From Holothuria scabra (lineage: Eukaryota; Echinodermata; Holothuroidea; Aspidochirotida; Holothuriidae): DNA of 64,000 nucleotides. Below, one piece after another: positions 12,531-24,492 of this stretch. The stretch covers positions 8,619,450 to 8,683,449 of the forward strand of contig CM074187.1 in NCBI GenBank assembly GCA_037179385.1, given 5' to 3'. The notes beneath the pieces are model-generated. The model was not told where the DNA came from. It searched no databases and saw only the letters and a list, made by a program, of their open reading frames with translations. A program made the translations under genes and the position numbers. The first letter of the stretch is position 1, and the number at the start of each line of letters is the position of its first letter.

Positions 12531-13337
12531 GTTGTGTCCTCAGGCTCAAATTCCTTACAGTTTTCTGAACATAGAGAACTAAGATCGAAATACCAACACA
12601 AAAATGGACCACTGGTGGAGCCCGCGGAGGGGACGAAGTCTTTTCGTTCAGCTCATCGCTACGAAAAATCAACTTAAAATTGGGCTGCAGCCACAGATAT
12701 GCTACGCAGGCTAATATTGATGTTGGAAAGATATGAAGAGGTTACTAGCTCAATGCATTGTGAAAGAGTGACCGCTATAATAGCTCAAGGCGTCAATTTC
12801 TCTTTCTATCATCCGCTGCATATCGGTATAGCGCCCTCGTAGATTATAGTTTTTAAAATATTCTATTTATAGCCAGCCACGGTAGCTGCTCTGTAGTCTG
12901 TGCTTAGTTGCAGTTCCCTAGTATGTGGAGGTCATTCAAAGCCAACACCTTCGGACAGCACATTTTGCTCAGCTTTCTCATAGAAGGGGAAGTTTAAGCA
13001 AAATTTTAATTTTTACATGTGAAAGAGGAACAAAATCTACACAGTGTGGTAAAAGTTCCATTCAAATCGGACATGTATTTCTTGAGATATCAGTAAATGA
13101 AGCCAGTAGATTTGTGTTCAAAGGTGAGTTTGAGGGCAGCAGAGCTTTTATCACTTCCTCACATTGACAAGAAATGCTTTGTTTCCCTTTGTTTTATCAG
13201 ACTGTTGTGTTGACCTCGAAGTTAATAGGAGTATGACCTTCCTGTGGGGGATGCAAAGTTTGTAAAATTCTCATGTCACTTATGCAATCACATTTTGATA
13301 ATATGAGATTGTTGACGCGAAAATCCAATATAAAGTT
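12531..13337. other. No gene recognised
   Basis: A block around 12612-12715 (cgcggagggga ... gctacgcaggc) loosely resembles 20160-20250 (cgcggagcgga ... gctacgcaggc), so a dispersed repeat may be present. The 80-codon frame at 12925-13167 has no recognisable domain. Confidence 0.35.
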
Positions 13338-13530
13338 TAAAGGAAAACAAAAGACTGCCCATTAATGTGGGGATGTGATGTCATATGTGCTTTCTTCAAG
13401 TTCACTTTTTGTTGAAAATGTGAAAACTTTACATGTTCAAATCTTGAGAACCACAAATCGAATTTCAATGCAAATTTCACCAAAATGCTCAGGATAAGCA
13501 CCCCTCAACACCAAATCCTATTGTGACCTT
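13338..13530. repeat. Dispersed repeat, family IV (probable TTAA MITE relic)
   Basis: The start (tttaaaggaaaacaaaag) and a block at 13386-13490 (cttcaagttcact, gaaaatgtg, tcttgagaac, aaatttcaccaaaatgct) match 62505-62680 in the same order and orientation, allowing for divergence. The TTAAAGG start is shared with the better-preserved TTAA families I-III. The right end is not defined. Confidence 0.5.
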
Positions 13531-13766
13531 TAACCCTTCTTTTAAAGCTTCACAATGGAACTATTCCGCAAGCTATACGCAGGCTGGATCAGACATTTAA
13601 CTTCAAGGGTCTGGCGGTTAGTGGTTCCCCTGATTTACCCTTTAAACAGGAAAGCCTATGCCGAAAAAGTAACTGCTTGCCTTGCAGGGTGATGAGGTAA
13701 TAAGGCAAAGTGTCTATGTGTGTTCACCTTATCGTGCTATCGTGAACATTGATTTCAGCCTGTGAC

Positions 13767-14063
13767 TAGTGGTGCGCTAGAATGTAAAACTTTGGGGGTG
13801 GGGAACTAAAGGCAAAGGATAACGTTGGGTGCAAAAACATTGAGGCTCAACACGAAACCGAGCCCAGAGCGCCGTTGCTGTGTGGGGTCCAGGGGGCCAG
13901 GCCCCGGAAGTTCTGAGGTTTAACATTTCTCTGGATGAAAATTTATACCTCTGGAGAGATACAAATTTCTCGGTTAATCCGACTTCTAATTGACCTAAAT
14001 TGGGAGGGGGTTGGTGGGCGGGAAGGCCCCCTCTTACCCCCCCCCCCGGTAGTGCCGCCTCTA
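13767..14063. mobile_element. Non-autonomous hAT-like element, 297 bp
   Basis: The left terminus TAGTGGTGCGC and the right terminus GCCGCCTCTA are imperfect inverted repeats. The flanks cctgtgac (13759-13766) and cctatgac (14064-14071) match in 7 of 8 bases. A C run lies near the right end (about 14036-14047). An interior block (ggtccaggg...ggccccggaagttctgag) is related to 4012-4050 in the 1.2-kb element at 3874-5071, which supports a common family. Confidence 0.75.
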
Positions 14064-16880
14064 CCTATGACCCGATGGCAGGCGGGCATTTAACAAGGGA
14101 ACGTGTATATAAATATTACTCGGGATACTTGGATAGCATTCTCCCAATTAAATTATGTCGATTTTAATATGGAAATTGTTGACAGTCGTGGCATCACTCT
14201 TTGATAATGTGAACGCACCTTTCCGCATAGACTACCGACTGGTCTGTGTGTCTGTCTAGTCTCTACAACTTTGCTCCATGAAGCTGCCGAAATGAATGAG
14301 CAATCGAGAATCTGTTTTACATGGTGCTGGCGAAGTAAACTTGCTCGACAGTAGAAAAATGTACCGTACTCTTCCAATAAGCATAAGATTCAATTTCTTG
14401 GTCTGAATTTCAAGTGGTTGTTGTCATAAACAAATCGAGTAGGTGGTACATAACACTTTCCTTCTGTAACGATGGCTACAGGTCCAGCTTTAATTTGGTC
14501 GATTTGCAATCAAAAGTACAATATCACCAAACTAGTTATGACCGTCTGTAAAAATGAGAGTCAAAGGATGTGATACTTTTCAAATCGAGACAAGTAATGG
14601 AAACAAATTAATTGATCCGTATGAAGTAGCTGACGTCACTTATTTAGGAACTTGCGGAAAGACCTATAAAACAATACGTGATACACTGTGTAAGGTTCTT
14701 TAAATGCAAAAAAGAAAGGACACAGAATAGTTTTGCTGTCGTCTGAGCATTTCTTGTAAAGATTTTGTAAATTTAACTTTCTATGATATGACAATGATAA
14801 CTTTTCAGAATATCCCCATACGTTTTTCCAACTTTCAATTTTTACCGACACTTGGACAACTTTTCCTCCCTCTCATGCCAAGCATCGAGATTAGAATTAG
14901 ACTGAAAAATCTGAGAAAGTATGTTGATTCATCGCCAGCTACATGATCATGGCGTTGACACTTTTCTGGATCGAATGAGTCCGTCATATCTGTGACTTTA
15001 CAGTTGATTGAACGAGACAGGTACCGACCAATATTCAACACATCATTAAATATTTGTTCACGATAAACCCACGACGTCGGCAATAAGGCGACGGTGAACG
15101 TTGCCGAGAATTCGCGGGCAACTCCTCGTTAAACACTCACTCGCGTCAAGCTATCAAAAGAAACACTTGACGCAAATGAAACATTAATAGCCTACGGAAC
15201 AGAAGCTGGGAAAAGGTCTCGTGGTTACCCCTTGTATTCTCTCCAGTCTGCCCTCCAACCTTCTGCGAATTTGTCCACCAACTCAAAAATTCTCACCAAT
15301 CATATTGGCGATAAATCATAATTTGTTTTTACCCAGAGCGCCCAACTCAACCGTTTGACGCCCCTGTGGCATCCAAGAAAGACTCGAAAGGGTCCTCCGG
15401 GGAAAAATTACCCCGGCCACGTCAGCCTTTCGATATGCCTTCCTTCCTGCAGTTTTTCTGTCCGTTAAAGCTGTTCGTTTCTCTTTGCCAGTTGCCATAA
15501 ATAAAATATGATTTTTCGGGCTCAGTTTAAGTACGGAGGCGTCGAGTGCCACTTTCTTCGTCTAAGAACAAACAACTCGCCTCATGAATAGCGAGTGGGT
15601 TCATACGTCGTGATGTGTAGATAAAGTCCAAAAATAATGAGTTAATTATATCGTGGACATAAATTTGGTTCAACGGCGGCAGGGAAGATGCATTCTCCTG
15701 GGATAAAATTATACTGCTCTTAGCTTAGCAAGAGAGGGAAGGAAATTGGAACGAAAGCATAGTTACGCGGTCGAGAGCCAAAGAAGTTAAACATATATAC
15801 CAAGTACATAGCTCTTGTGACTGAGGCCAAGTGATTGTACAAAATTAAACTGTCTAGAAGAAGACCGAGTATGATCTCTCAGAATCACAAGCGACGCCAG
15901 GTTACGGAGTTGTTGACCTCGAACTCGACTTACTAGAGTAGTTATGACCCTAAAACAGGCCCAAAAATATTAAAAGCGTTCTCTCATTGGCTTTAAAACA
16001 TATGTTAAAGGACATATGAACTTTTTAAAAGAGCCTAATTCCTCTTGACGGGACCTCTTTCCTGTATTACTTCAAAGCAGTTTGTCTACTACTTTCAAAG
16101 TCGAATCAACGCAAGTGCCTCTCGCTCCTTATTCTTTGTTTTCTTATAAATAACTCCCAAGAGAAGAAGGCCTGAACTTTTATGTAGATGAGTATGATGG
16201 AGCAAAAATTTATCAACAATGTAAAATAAACGGCATCATCACACTTTTTCCGTGCTCACCTTTATGGCTTTTCTTGAGCATCAACACGGGGGTAGAAATT
16301 TGTAGCAATCATTGACTGACGGTGATTCGCGTAGTCATAAAGCCAACAAACTGTTCGCTACGTATTCTGACAGTTTTTCTTCCTTATTCTAACAATTGAT
16401 TAAGTTGACAATACTAGGTAGTCCGAACGTGAATATTTTCAAATTTTGGTGGAAAATGTAGTTCTCGTTTGTGCGTTTTGAGAAACAGGGCAACGGTTTA
16501 TACATTTAAGTTCTTCAAATTTAAGTAAATGAAATGATCAAACAAGGGAAAAGGAGGCAATAGGACCGACCCTTGCGTTGTTTTACTGAACAGACTGACT
16601 TTGACATGCGTAAATATAGTGCTGCTATCTTAGGTGACACTGTCAACCATACAGACGAAGAATCCGAACAGTCAAGTGATTGGTGTATGTATAAAACGAA
16701 CACCTAGAAAACGAGATGGACGCGACGACTTGTAAAAACTCGAAAACGAAGACCTAAATTGTAAATTGAAAACGAGGATGAAAGATAGAAACATGTGAAA
16801 TCAGGGTCTCAGGGAGTTGCTTGAAGTAGTAACGATTTGTCAACATGGGAGAAAATAAAGAGTCTATATGCTGCACAACG
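14064..16880. other. No gene recognised; one CRE octamer
   Basis: Short frames only, the longest about 82 codons on the minus strand at 14835-15083, none with a recognisable domain. A perfect TGACGTCA palindrome (CRE-type) lies at 14631-14638. Confidence 0.4.
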
Positions 16881-17155
16881 ATATTGACGGCATCATGATC
16901 CTCTCATCCCAAACAGTTCCAATTCTCCTAATTTATTCTTTTAAAACACTCCCCCAACTGTCTAAATTTCATCCTCATCCAGACACAATCTCCTTTTATT
17001 GCTTCAGGGTGAATAAGGAAGACCCCAGTGTGTATAATCAAAATACTCTCAATACAGTACATGCATGGTGTGTAATATGAAATTGGGAGTTTTGCATTCT
17101 TTGAACTAGCTGTCAATCAAAGAGCTGAGCCGATTGAGATTTTTTCTGGACTACT
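16881..17155. mobile_element. Family II TTAA-type MITE, degraded, inverted copy
   Basis: Blocks ctcatcccaaacagttccaattctcc, agacacaatctcc, gtgtgtaatatgaaat and tgtcaatcaaagagct read as the reverse complement of the family II elements at 24614-24916 and 49604-49899 and align directly with 32721-33000. The TTAA termini have decayed. Frames at 16868-17116 are translations of this repeat. Confidence 0.7.
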
Positions 17156-19330
17156 ACAAATAAGAGGATAAGCCCTTTAATGTGTAGTAGGAATAAATGC
17201 ACAAGCAAAATGGGTAGACTTATGTACTTGCCTATCAAAGGGATTTTAAATTCAAAGTATTCATTTACAGATCTTCGTTTTCGAGATGGCATAATAGGGC
17301 AAATAGGGCACCCAGCCGGCAGTGACAATCTAAGGGTACGTGATTTGATTTTTTGGTAAGTTTCTTTTTATAATTAGAAGATGACAACAGACGACAACAC
17401 CTCCAAGTTGTACCAATTAAGTTGGTGTTCTGGTCAGAAAACTGACTCTCAGTCAAATTCGCTAGAGAGTAGACAGTAGGGAAACTGACGCATTCTACGG
17501 CATAGGTTTGTCACCTGTCTTCCAAAAAGACTATAGGAACTTACGCAGATTCAAACTCAAATTTGCCATTTTAACTGTGAGTCTCCGGCATGCATTAAGT
17601 ACCACTAGGGAGAAAAATTGGCATCCACAACGTTCAAATTGGGAAAATCACACTCTCTTGTCAAAATGTCCGATTCGACCCAGTTGATTTAACTGTTTAA
17701 TAATCATGCTTAATTAACTTCAATACATAGCCCAATGCTCTAACATCAGTAAATTCCAGTATTGGTTATTCGTAAATATTGGTTATACCTTAATATATGG
17801 CGGACGTCCTTGTGACCAACGTTAAGAGATGAATATAAATTACGTTACCGCAAGATAAGTTTGCAGTGATGACGTCAGGCACGTGTAAACTTTGTAAAGT
17901 CGTTTTATCAATAAGCCTAAGCTATGCCTTTAAGTTCATACGGTTGCTTTGAATAAACTACAAACAGAGGATCCAGGTCTCATTCAACAGGGTTATCCGA
18001 TGTTATTTTTCGCCCCTTTGTGCGTAAACCAGATGTATTTGAAGTATCGCAAATGTACCCAAAGATTGATGCAAATTGCTTTGATAATCTTAACCTATCT
18101 CAACACACCAATGAACCTGGTGAAGATTTATAACAGTAGGCTACGTGCTTTATTATACGTGTCAAATCACCATGACACGGAAAACAACATACTTTGAAAA
18201 TGATGTATAAATAGCTTTTAATACATTCATATAACGATCAGTGATGCCGTCTGGATAATTGCACTTTGAAGCATTTAATCTAAAATCAATTTTGGTTAGC
18301 AACTAAGCGAACAAGGTGTGCAAAAAAGCGGAAGTTAGGCCTGTGTCCATGTGACGTATGTGAATTGCAACGTTGGGAAGTGTTGGACGAGTGTGGATGA
18401 AGTGAGATTCCGAGGCGAGGGAGCAATTGGAGAGGGTGCCGATCGGTCGGCCCAGTCAACCAGTTTGGAGACACGAAGTCTCTCAGCTGGGGTCCTTTCA
18501 CGGAAACAGCTGTTTACTGAACTAGAGCTGGTTACAGCAGCTTCAAATTCAATAACACCGTCAATTTGATTCATGATTAGGGAAGTACAGAATACAGTAA
18601 GAGACATTAAAAATCATAATCACACGCTGTGATACATGAGCTTCACATACCACCGAGAACTCAATAATATCCACATTTGTACAGTACACATTGCGGTAGC
18701 TTGACCGAAAAAATCACTGTGTAATACCCTTCAAATGTAGCAGCCACACCATGAAGTCAAATGCTTCATTTGTCTCGTTGGAAAAAGTAATAATAAACAG
18801 TACACATAGTGGCTCAAAATTTTCAATCGTTTGGAATGTTATTTCGGATACTGATGCAAGTTTTAAACTCAAAACTGTGTGTTTAACCTCGTCGGCGAGT
18901 TTTTATTGTGCTATCGTTTTTATGTTTGATTTAAATTTTGAAGTTCGGAAAGTTTCGAAAGAGGGTAGAGGTAGAGAATCAAGAACTAAAAGAGGAAGGG
19001 GCAGGGGAAGGGGAGTGTACATAGCTCCCAAGTTCCGAGAAGACAGGTACGGGTTCACTTTTGACCTGTCCGTGGGGAGCCGGCCTGGGTGAAGGGCATA
19101 AGGGGAGGGTGTATGAAGGGAGACGGTGTTCCCCTTCCCACTTTTGGAAAAAGTTTTGAATTTAAGGGGTGTCTACTCGAAAAACGGTAGCTTTTTTGGG
19201 CAAAAAGCAAACATAATTCCTTTAAGTTTTTACCAAAAATATCTGCACTGATACCTACAAAATAATGGCGATCATGGGTTGTTTAAAACTGTTATTAATT
19301 TCTGATGCAACACAGGTCAGGAATCAGGTG

Positions 19331-19333
<3 letters not shown>
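17156..19333. other. No certain gene; CRE + E-box; possible exon
   Basis: TGACGTCA at 17870-17877 is followed by CACGTG at about 17881-17886, a pairing seen in animal enhancers but unproven here. The minus-strand frame 18335-18607 (90 codons, Ser/Pro-rich, with the run FRERTPAERLRVSKLVDW) has more balanced composition than most frames in the window. It could be a fragment of a coding exon, but I recognise no family. The plus-strand frame 18751-19092 ends in an Arg/Gly-rich stretch and is not recognised either. Confidence 0.3.

Positions 19334-19423
<90 letters not shown>
19334..19423. repeat. (TA)45 microsatellite
   Basis: An uninterrupted TA dinucleotide run of 90 bp, followed by gac and a short C run. 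The Tyr/Ile frames in either direction are artefacts of it. Confidence 0.98.
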
Positions 19424-19426
<3 letters not shown>

Positions 19427-19675
19427 CCCCCCCCCATGACCACATCCATCCAGCAAGTTTGGCTTGTTCGTGGTGTGAACGGAACGATGTATATAGTCTT
19501 CTGTCTCTCTAGTCTCATCGTGTCATTCAAGATCTCCTCGTTATTGGTACTCAGATTTTAAGGAGATCGTCTTCCCTAGTCCGAGCCCCCAAGACATAAT
19601 CAAAGTTTCCTGACTAAATCCTAACCTATAAACCAACTATCAACCCTAATCCCCAACCAGGCTAATGCCTAACCC

Positions 19676-20029
19676 TTAAGGCGCGGTCACACTACAACGA
19701 ATTCGGACCGGATCCCGATCCGATTTTTGAGATCTCTCGAAGTAAAGAACCACAGATTTGTCAATCAGCGTAAAAATATGATTTACCTTAGAGGTCTATA
19801 TGAAGATGAAATATGACTGATTTGTTCGTGACGAGGCTTTTATCGGACACGCATAGTCCAATGACTTCGATAAGAGCTGTCTGTCGGTGTGACGTCGGGA
19901 AAAATTTACCAAGTCCTGCGGCATAATTTGTGTTCTTTCCGACCAGAGATGGAGAATATTTTATAAAAAACCTTACAAAGATCGGATCGAAATCCGATCC
20001 GAATTCGTTGCAGTGTTGCCGCGGCTTAA
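19676..20029. mobile_element. Family V TTAA MITE, 354 bp
   Basis: Both ends carry TTAA (19676-19679, 20026-20029). Read inward, the termini are ggcgcggtcacactacaacg and gccgcggcaacactgcaacg, and both continue into aattcgga.cggat, giving inverted repeats of over 35 bp with few mismatches. TTAA target sites are typical of piggyBac and related transposases. There is no coding capacity. A second, more diverged copy is at 22514-22773. Confidence 0.9.
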
Positions 20030-20430
20030 TGCTGATGAGTTGGGGAACCAATGAGTTGGATATTAACGAGAAGGGGACCAATGATACGAATAAAGGTAAT
20101 TTGGATACCAATAAGAATAGGAACCAATGAGGTGGTTACATCATCCCACATGTAACTACATGTAACTACCCCGCGGAGCGGACTCGGTTTGTTCACTCCC
20201 CTTGGGGATATGACAGAACAAGGAATATGCCCTACAGTCTGCTACGCAGGCAAACATGTAACCGGAGGACTGGAGCTCGACTCCTGGCCTCTTCATACCG
20301 ATGGCTCAAAACCCTACCTTAACCCTGCCCCTCTGCCCTATTTCCATTGCGCTTGATGCTCAGAATACTGGCATAAGCATGGAGTAGGGATAACAAGCCG
20401 GTGAGCCACAACTTGTTTTGCTTAAAGCCT
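20030..20430. other. No gene recognised
   Basis: A repetitive ATGAGTTGG / ACCAATGA-type stretch (20030-20130) and a tandem acatgtaact near 20149-20168. No coding region is seen. Confidence 0.4.
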
Positions 20431-20690
20431 AAAGGGCAGAAGAAGTCATCCCAAATTGAAGAAGTGTAGTAGACAGTCCAGTTTAATGATTGGCTGTTGG
20501 GAGTCATGTGACAATGTTTTTTCTCCTCAAATGTGAAATTTACCAGAAATAACTGTTTGATTTACCGTGAATATGCAATAGTAAAAGTCGTAAAATGTAA
20601 AGAAAGATACTTTGAAGAGAAATAAGATGAAAATTGTGTTATTTAAGCTTTTTCTTCAAAATAAGTTGGGTGGCTGCTCTTTACCTTTAA
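20431..20690. mobile_element. Family I TTAA-type MITE, copy 1
   Basis: The left end is aaagggcagaagaagtcatc and the right end ggctgctctttacctttaa. The consensus of the four copies has TTAAAGGGCAAGAGCAGTC at both ends. The interior (tgattggctgttgggag, tgtgacaatgttttttctcc, tttgaagagaaa, cttcaaaataag) matches 40762-41014 (inverted), 53415-53668 and 56243-56484. Confidence 0.88.
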
Positions 20691-22513
20691 ACGAATTGGT
20701 TTGTTAGAAAATGGGCCGTAAAACTTTATCTAGCTAGCTAACTACCGGTATGTGGTATTCCGTTCACAGCGGTGTGTTCTATCAAGAAAGTATCCATGAA
20801 ACGTGGAAGGGCCACAACCGTCTGCAAAAATTATGGCAGATGGTGAATATGAAGGGGATGGCAACGGGCTTGGAGATACGAAATAATGGGTAAAAAGTCA
20901 TTCTGCTTTACTGCATGCATTCATGCGGTAAAATGTGCAGGAGTTTTTTTTCTGGAAGTAAGAGATGGTGGTGAAATTTTTAAAGGCTTTGATAGTTTCA
21001 AACAGAGACTGTCCTTTGGAGTTGGCGCGAAATTCATAAAAGTACTCTTCTCAAGATACTCTCTAGAACGAATAAAACTGCCTTTCGATGGAAGCAATAT
21101 GTTCTGAAAATACACCCTTCCCGGTCTGAAAACTTGAGCTGGTGCCGCCGCGATATATTTCCAGAATTTTTAAACCGTTCCATTGAATCTCATTAGGGGT
21201 GCGTCACACACATTGATACTTTGAAATGTAGCCATATTTCAGTTCATTGGTGTTATAAGTGGAAACCCATGTCGGTGCTAAGGCAAGTTTTCGACATTGC
21301 CTTTTATTTTAAGCAGTCAGTTTCACTATCAGATACCGTCTTCCTGAGGGCCTACATCCCACTTCGCACGTAGTTTGCTTAGAGTATTGTTGTTATATTT
21401 TTCGAAAAGGTACTTAACATTCCCATCATCTCATTTAAGAAAACAAACGAGCGATTACGCGGTTAATTTCCCGACTGTTGTTTTGGCGCAATTTCCATGT
21501 TCATCCCGCGGAAGTAATCAGTACATAATTATACTGCAGGCAGTATCACTGAGTGTCATACACCTCGACTTTCAAAGGAAGACCCACCGACCCCAGTCTA
21601 TGGGCGAACACTAACCTCCTTTCCACTTAAAAATAAATTTATCGTGGTTGCCATTGACACTTCACAAAACGCAGAGAAATTTTCATTTCGATCATAAAAG
21701 CACTTCAGAGATATAAACAAAATTATAAGTAGGTTACTGCTGCAAAAGGCCACCGTCAAAGATGGGATCACTACCGCACGTAATTTACTGCATGGCACTT
21801 AATATAAACCGGTTGTAGTCAGCCGACTGTCTTGACTTGAAATTTAAAAGTGCGACAGATCCATCGAAATTATGCAAAACTTCGTCTGAAAGAAAGTTGA
21901 GAGATTTGTTCTCGAAATTGAGAAGGGGCATGCCTTATCTTAAAAATTTACCGTGCAAGAGATCAAAGTCAATGGGCGATTTCTCAAATGTTGCCCACCC
22001 TCCCCCCTACCTCCTGAGAGGTCTTTCTGTGAATCTACGTTCTACACGAAGCAAGTGTTACGAAAATTATTTGAAACACACAACTTCACAATCATGAGTT
22101 TGATAAACCATGTTATTTTATTTCCTCTTTAATAGCACGTTTTCGTTATGAGAGTGCATAGTATCATCACATACGCGTATGCGCTACGTCATTTAACTCA
22201 CTCTTCATATCCATCACAGAAACAAAACATTGGAGTTCCTAAACAGGGAATCCTCCCTCATTAGAGGAATCTGTAACATTACAAGAACAAATCTCTGTTT
22301 TTGGTTGCGATGAAGGATGAAGATTGTTGCTGAAGTGTGTTCAATTTGTGATGCATTTTTTAATTGCCCCGTTTCAAGAACAAATAGCACCCAGGGGGCT
22401 AGGGGTGGTCCCCCGGTTGGGTCCTTTACAAAACACAGTCAACAGAAATCAAAACAAACTTAAAAACGCATGCAATTTGGGATGCATATTTAGGAGTAAA
22501 TGAATTTCAGTGT
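20691..22513. other. No certain gene
   Basis: The plus-strand frame 21837-22097 (86 codons, Lys/Arg/Ser-rich, with SERKLRDLFSKLRRG) is the least repeat-like frame here, but I recognise no family and see no clear splice context. Other frames are short and overlapping. Confidence 0.3.
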
Positions 22514-22773
22514 TTAAGCCGCGGTCACACTACAACGAATTCTTATCGTATTCCGATCCAATTTTTTTCTGTTTTTTGTTTAAATCTTTTTTCATCTCTG
22601 TTGGAAAGAGCCACAGATATCCCAACTAATGTAAGTATATGGTTTAAATCTGATGACTACGAAACATCTGTCTTTGACGTGACGTTACTAAATAATTTTA
22701 CATTTTAACAAAAACTCACAAAAATCGGATCGGAATTCGACCCGAAATAGTTTTAGTGTGGCCACGGATTTAT
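22514..22773. mobile_element. Family V TTAA MITE, copy 2, 260 bp
   Basis: It starts TTAAgccgcggtcacactac and ends with a decayed partner (tagtgtggccacgga then ttta). The inner ends tcttatcgtattccgatcc and aaaatcggatcggaattcga match the copy at 19676-20029. It is shorter inside than copy 1, which is common among MITEs. Confidence 0.82.
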
Positions 22774-23418
22774 CATGAACAGATAAAGCCGGGTAGTTGA
22801 AAATATTTTCGCCGGCCACGATTATGCACGATACGTTATTAACACGAAAGCATTATTGTTAAGGAAAAGAAAGGGCAGTAGCACTTGATAAATACAAGTT
22901 TTCCTAAATAAAAAATATCACCGAGTCATGGTCCACAAATTTTATGTCAGTCTGAAAAGCCTACACGTTTGAACTTGGAGGAGGTGAGTTACTTTTAGGA
23001 TTCGTGATAGACCATATTATGGAAGAAGATAAGAGAATTGTAGTACCGTAGCTTGCGGGGGAGGGGTAAGTGACCCTGATATTTCCAGATTGTAAATACA
23101 TTGACGTGGTAAAATGATGGTATAGCGCTCTAAATACTCAGTGTTTTAACTTTCCATTTGACTTTTGTCCAGACAATACGAGCAGTATGAAAGAAAGAAG
23201 AGATGCCCTTCTTGCAGATGATACCGGTCCAGCTGGCAACGGCAACAAGCAAAGGGATGTAAACTTTAGGAAGTCTATATTCAGAATGAATCTCACTCCC
23301 TCTGTAAATAAAAAAGACCTCAACCTGTTGCTTTGCATGAAATGATTCACTCTCCCTTCCTTACCGCTCTCCATCTAACGTGTCTTATTAATCAAAGTAA
23401 GGGGGAAGTGTGGTTTGT
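22774..23418. other. No gene recognised
   Basis: Unique-looking sequence. The 78-codon minus-strand frame at 23138-23374 has no recognisable domain. Confidence 0.35.
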
Positions 23419-23763
23419 TTAAAGCGGCTCATTGAGTTGGTTCCAAACCTGTTTTTTTTTCTTCGAATACCAAAAAGAAAATGGTGAAACTTAGACAATC
23501 CCCATATCCTACGTACAAATAACTGTCTCATGAGTGAGAACGGAACGGCCCAATTGGGTTTTCAAAAATTCGTGACCAGACACTTTTTTCAAATTATGCA
23601 CAAATCCGGTACAAGTTAGGGCACCACAAAATTCGTCAACTTTTCTAACATTTTGCGTAACTGTTGGACATGAAACTTGACTTATTACCCTAATTATAAG
23701 TATTCTCATGCGGTAGTGGTCCTTTAACACAATTGTCGGTATCAACTCAATTAACCACTTTAG
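23419..23763. mobile_element. Family III TTAA-type MITE, copy 1
   Basis: The left end is TTAAAGCGGCTCATTGAGTT and the right end reads atcaactcaattaaccacttta, forming inverted repeats. The interior matches the reverse complement of 44380-44755: gttctcactca, acagttatttgta / acaggtatttgt, aggatatggggattg / aggatataaggattg, and cataatttga. The minus-strand frame at 23509-23796 is a translation of this repeat. Confidence 0.85.
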
Positions 23764-23962
23764 AAAGTAGCAACTAAAAGGAAGATGTAAATCCATCTAG
23801 AAAGGGTGTCCAAGGTTCACTTTGGTAGAAAATATAAAGACCGTCAACTCTAACCCAAAACTACAATTTTTTGAAGTAGTCCACAGAAATTCTTAATAAA
23901 GGGGGGGGGACACACCTCCCACCTCCGAAGTCAGTCGGGGAAAATCACTCAATCGGGGCATT

Positions 23963-24219
23963 TACACTCTAAAAACGCCGGGGTTAAATTTAACCAGGAT
24001 CGGTGTTCTATTTACTCCAACACAATCCTGGCTAACTTTTAACACAAATCCTGGTTAAAATAACACAACATCTGGTTAAAACAACACAAATTCTGGTTAA
24101 AAATAACTAGGATTTGAGTCAGTTTAACCAGGAGTTGCGTTAAAATTTAACCAGGATTATGTTGGAGTAAATAGAACACCGATCCTGGTTAAATTTAACC
24201 CCGGTGTTTTTAGAGTGTA
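23963..24219. mobile_element. TA-flanked foldback MITE with GGTTAAA motifs, 257 bp
   Basis: It starts TACACTCTAAAAACgCCGGGG and ends in the near-perfect reverse complement, with arms of about 65 bp that include tttaaccaggat and ggtgttctatttactccaac. Between the arms the motif ctggttaaa recurs several times with aacaca spacers. A TA at each end suggests a Tc1/mariner-type target site. The CACTCTAAAA terminus is shared with the different elements at 25116 and 57732. Confidence 0.9.
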
Positions 24220-24435
24220 CGGGTTCGAGGAAGGTGAAAAGTTTGAAAGAGACACACTGAGCATTGAAACCTTAACAACACACCAGCCCCCGTGGGGCAG
24301 AAAATGGTTGTCAAAGCTAAAAGAAAAGGTCCTCGAAAATTCGGATAGCATAAGTATGTCGACCTACACCAGTCGCCAAGAACTGAAGTTCAGAAAAGCT
24401 AAATAAAAAAAAGAAAAAGGTCACCAAAATCCGTT

Positions 24436-24492
24436 TCAGTGGGGGGAATCACAGGTTGTGCCCCCACCTTCGAAATCCTGCACACGCCACTG
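24436..24492. mobile_element. hAT-like right terminus
   Basis: A block with gtgcccccaccttcgaaatcctg then cacacgccactg. The reverse complement begins CAGTGGCGTGTGCAGGATTT, like the right end of the element at 52709-53171 (CAGCGGAGTACGCAGGATTT). No matching left end was located. Confidence 0.5.

Noticed and set aside
12269..12601. Overlapping frames at 12269-12601 (minus) and 12296-12526 (plus)
   Set aside because: They are translations of the SINE.
24000..24180. CRISPR-like spaced repeats (ctggttaaa with short spacers)
   Set aside because: The repeats are short, inverted between halves and enclosed by terminal inverted repeats with TA flanks. This is a eukaryotic foldback MITE.
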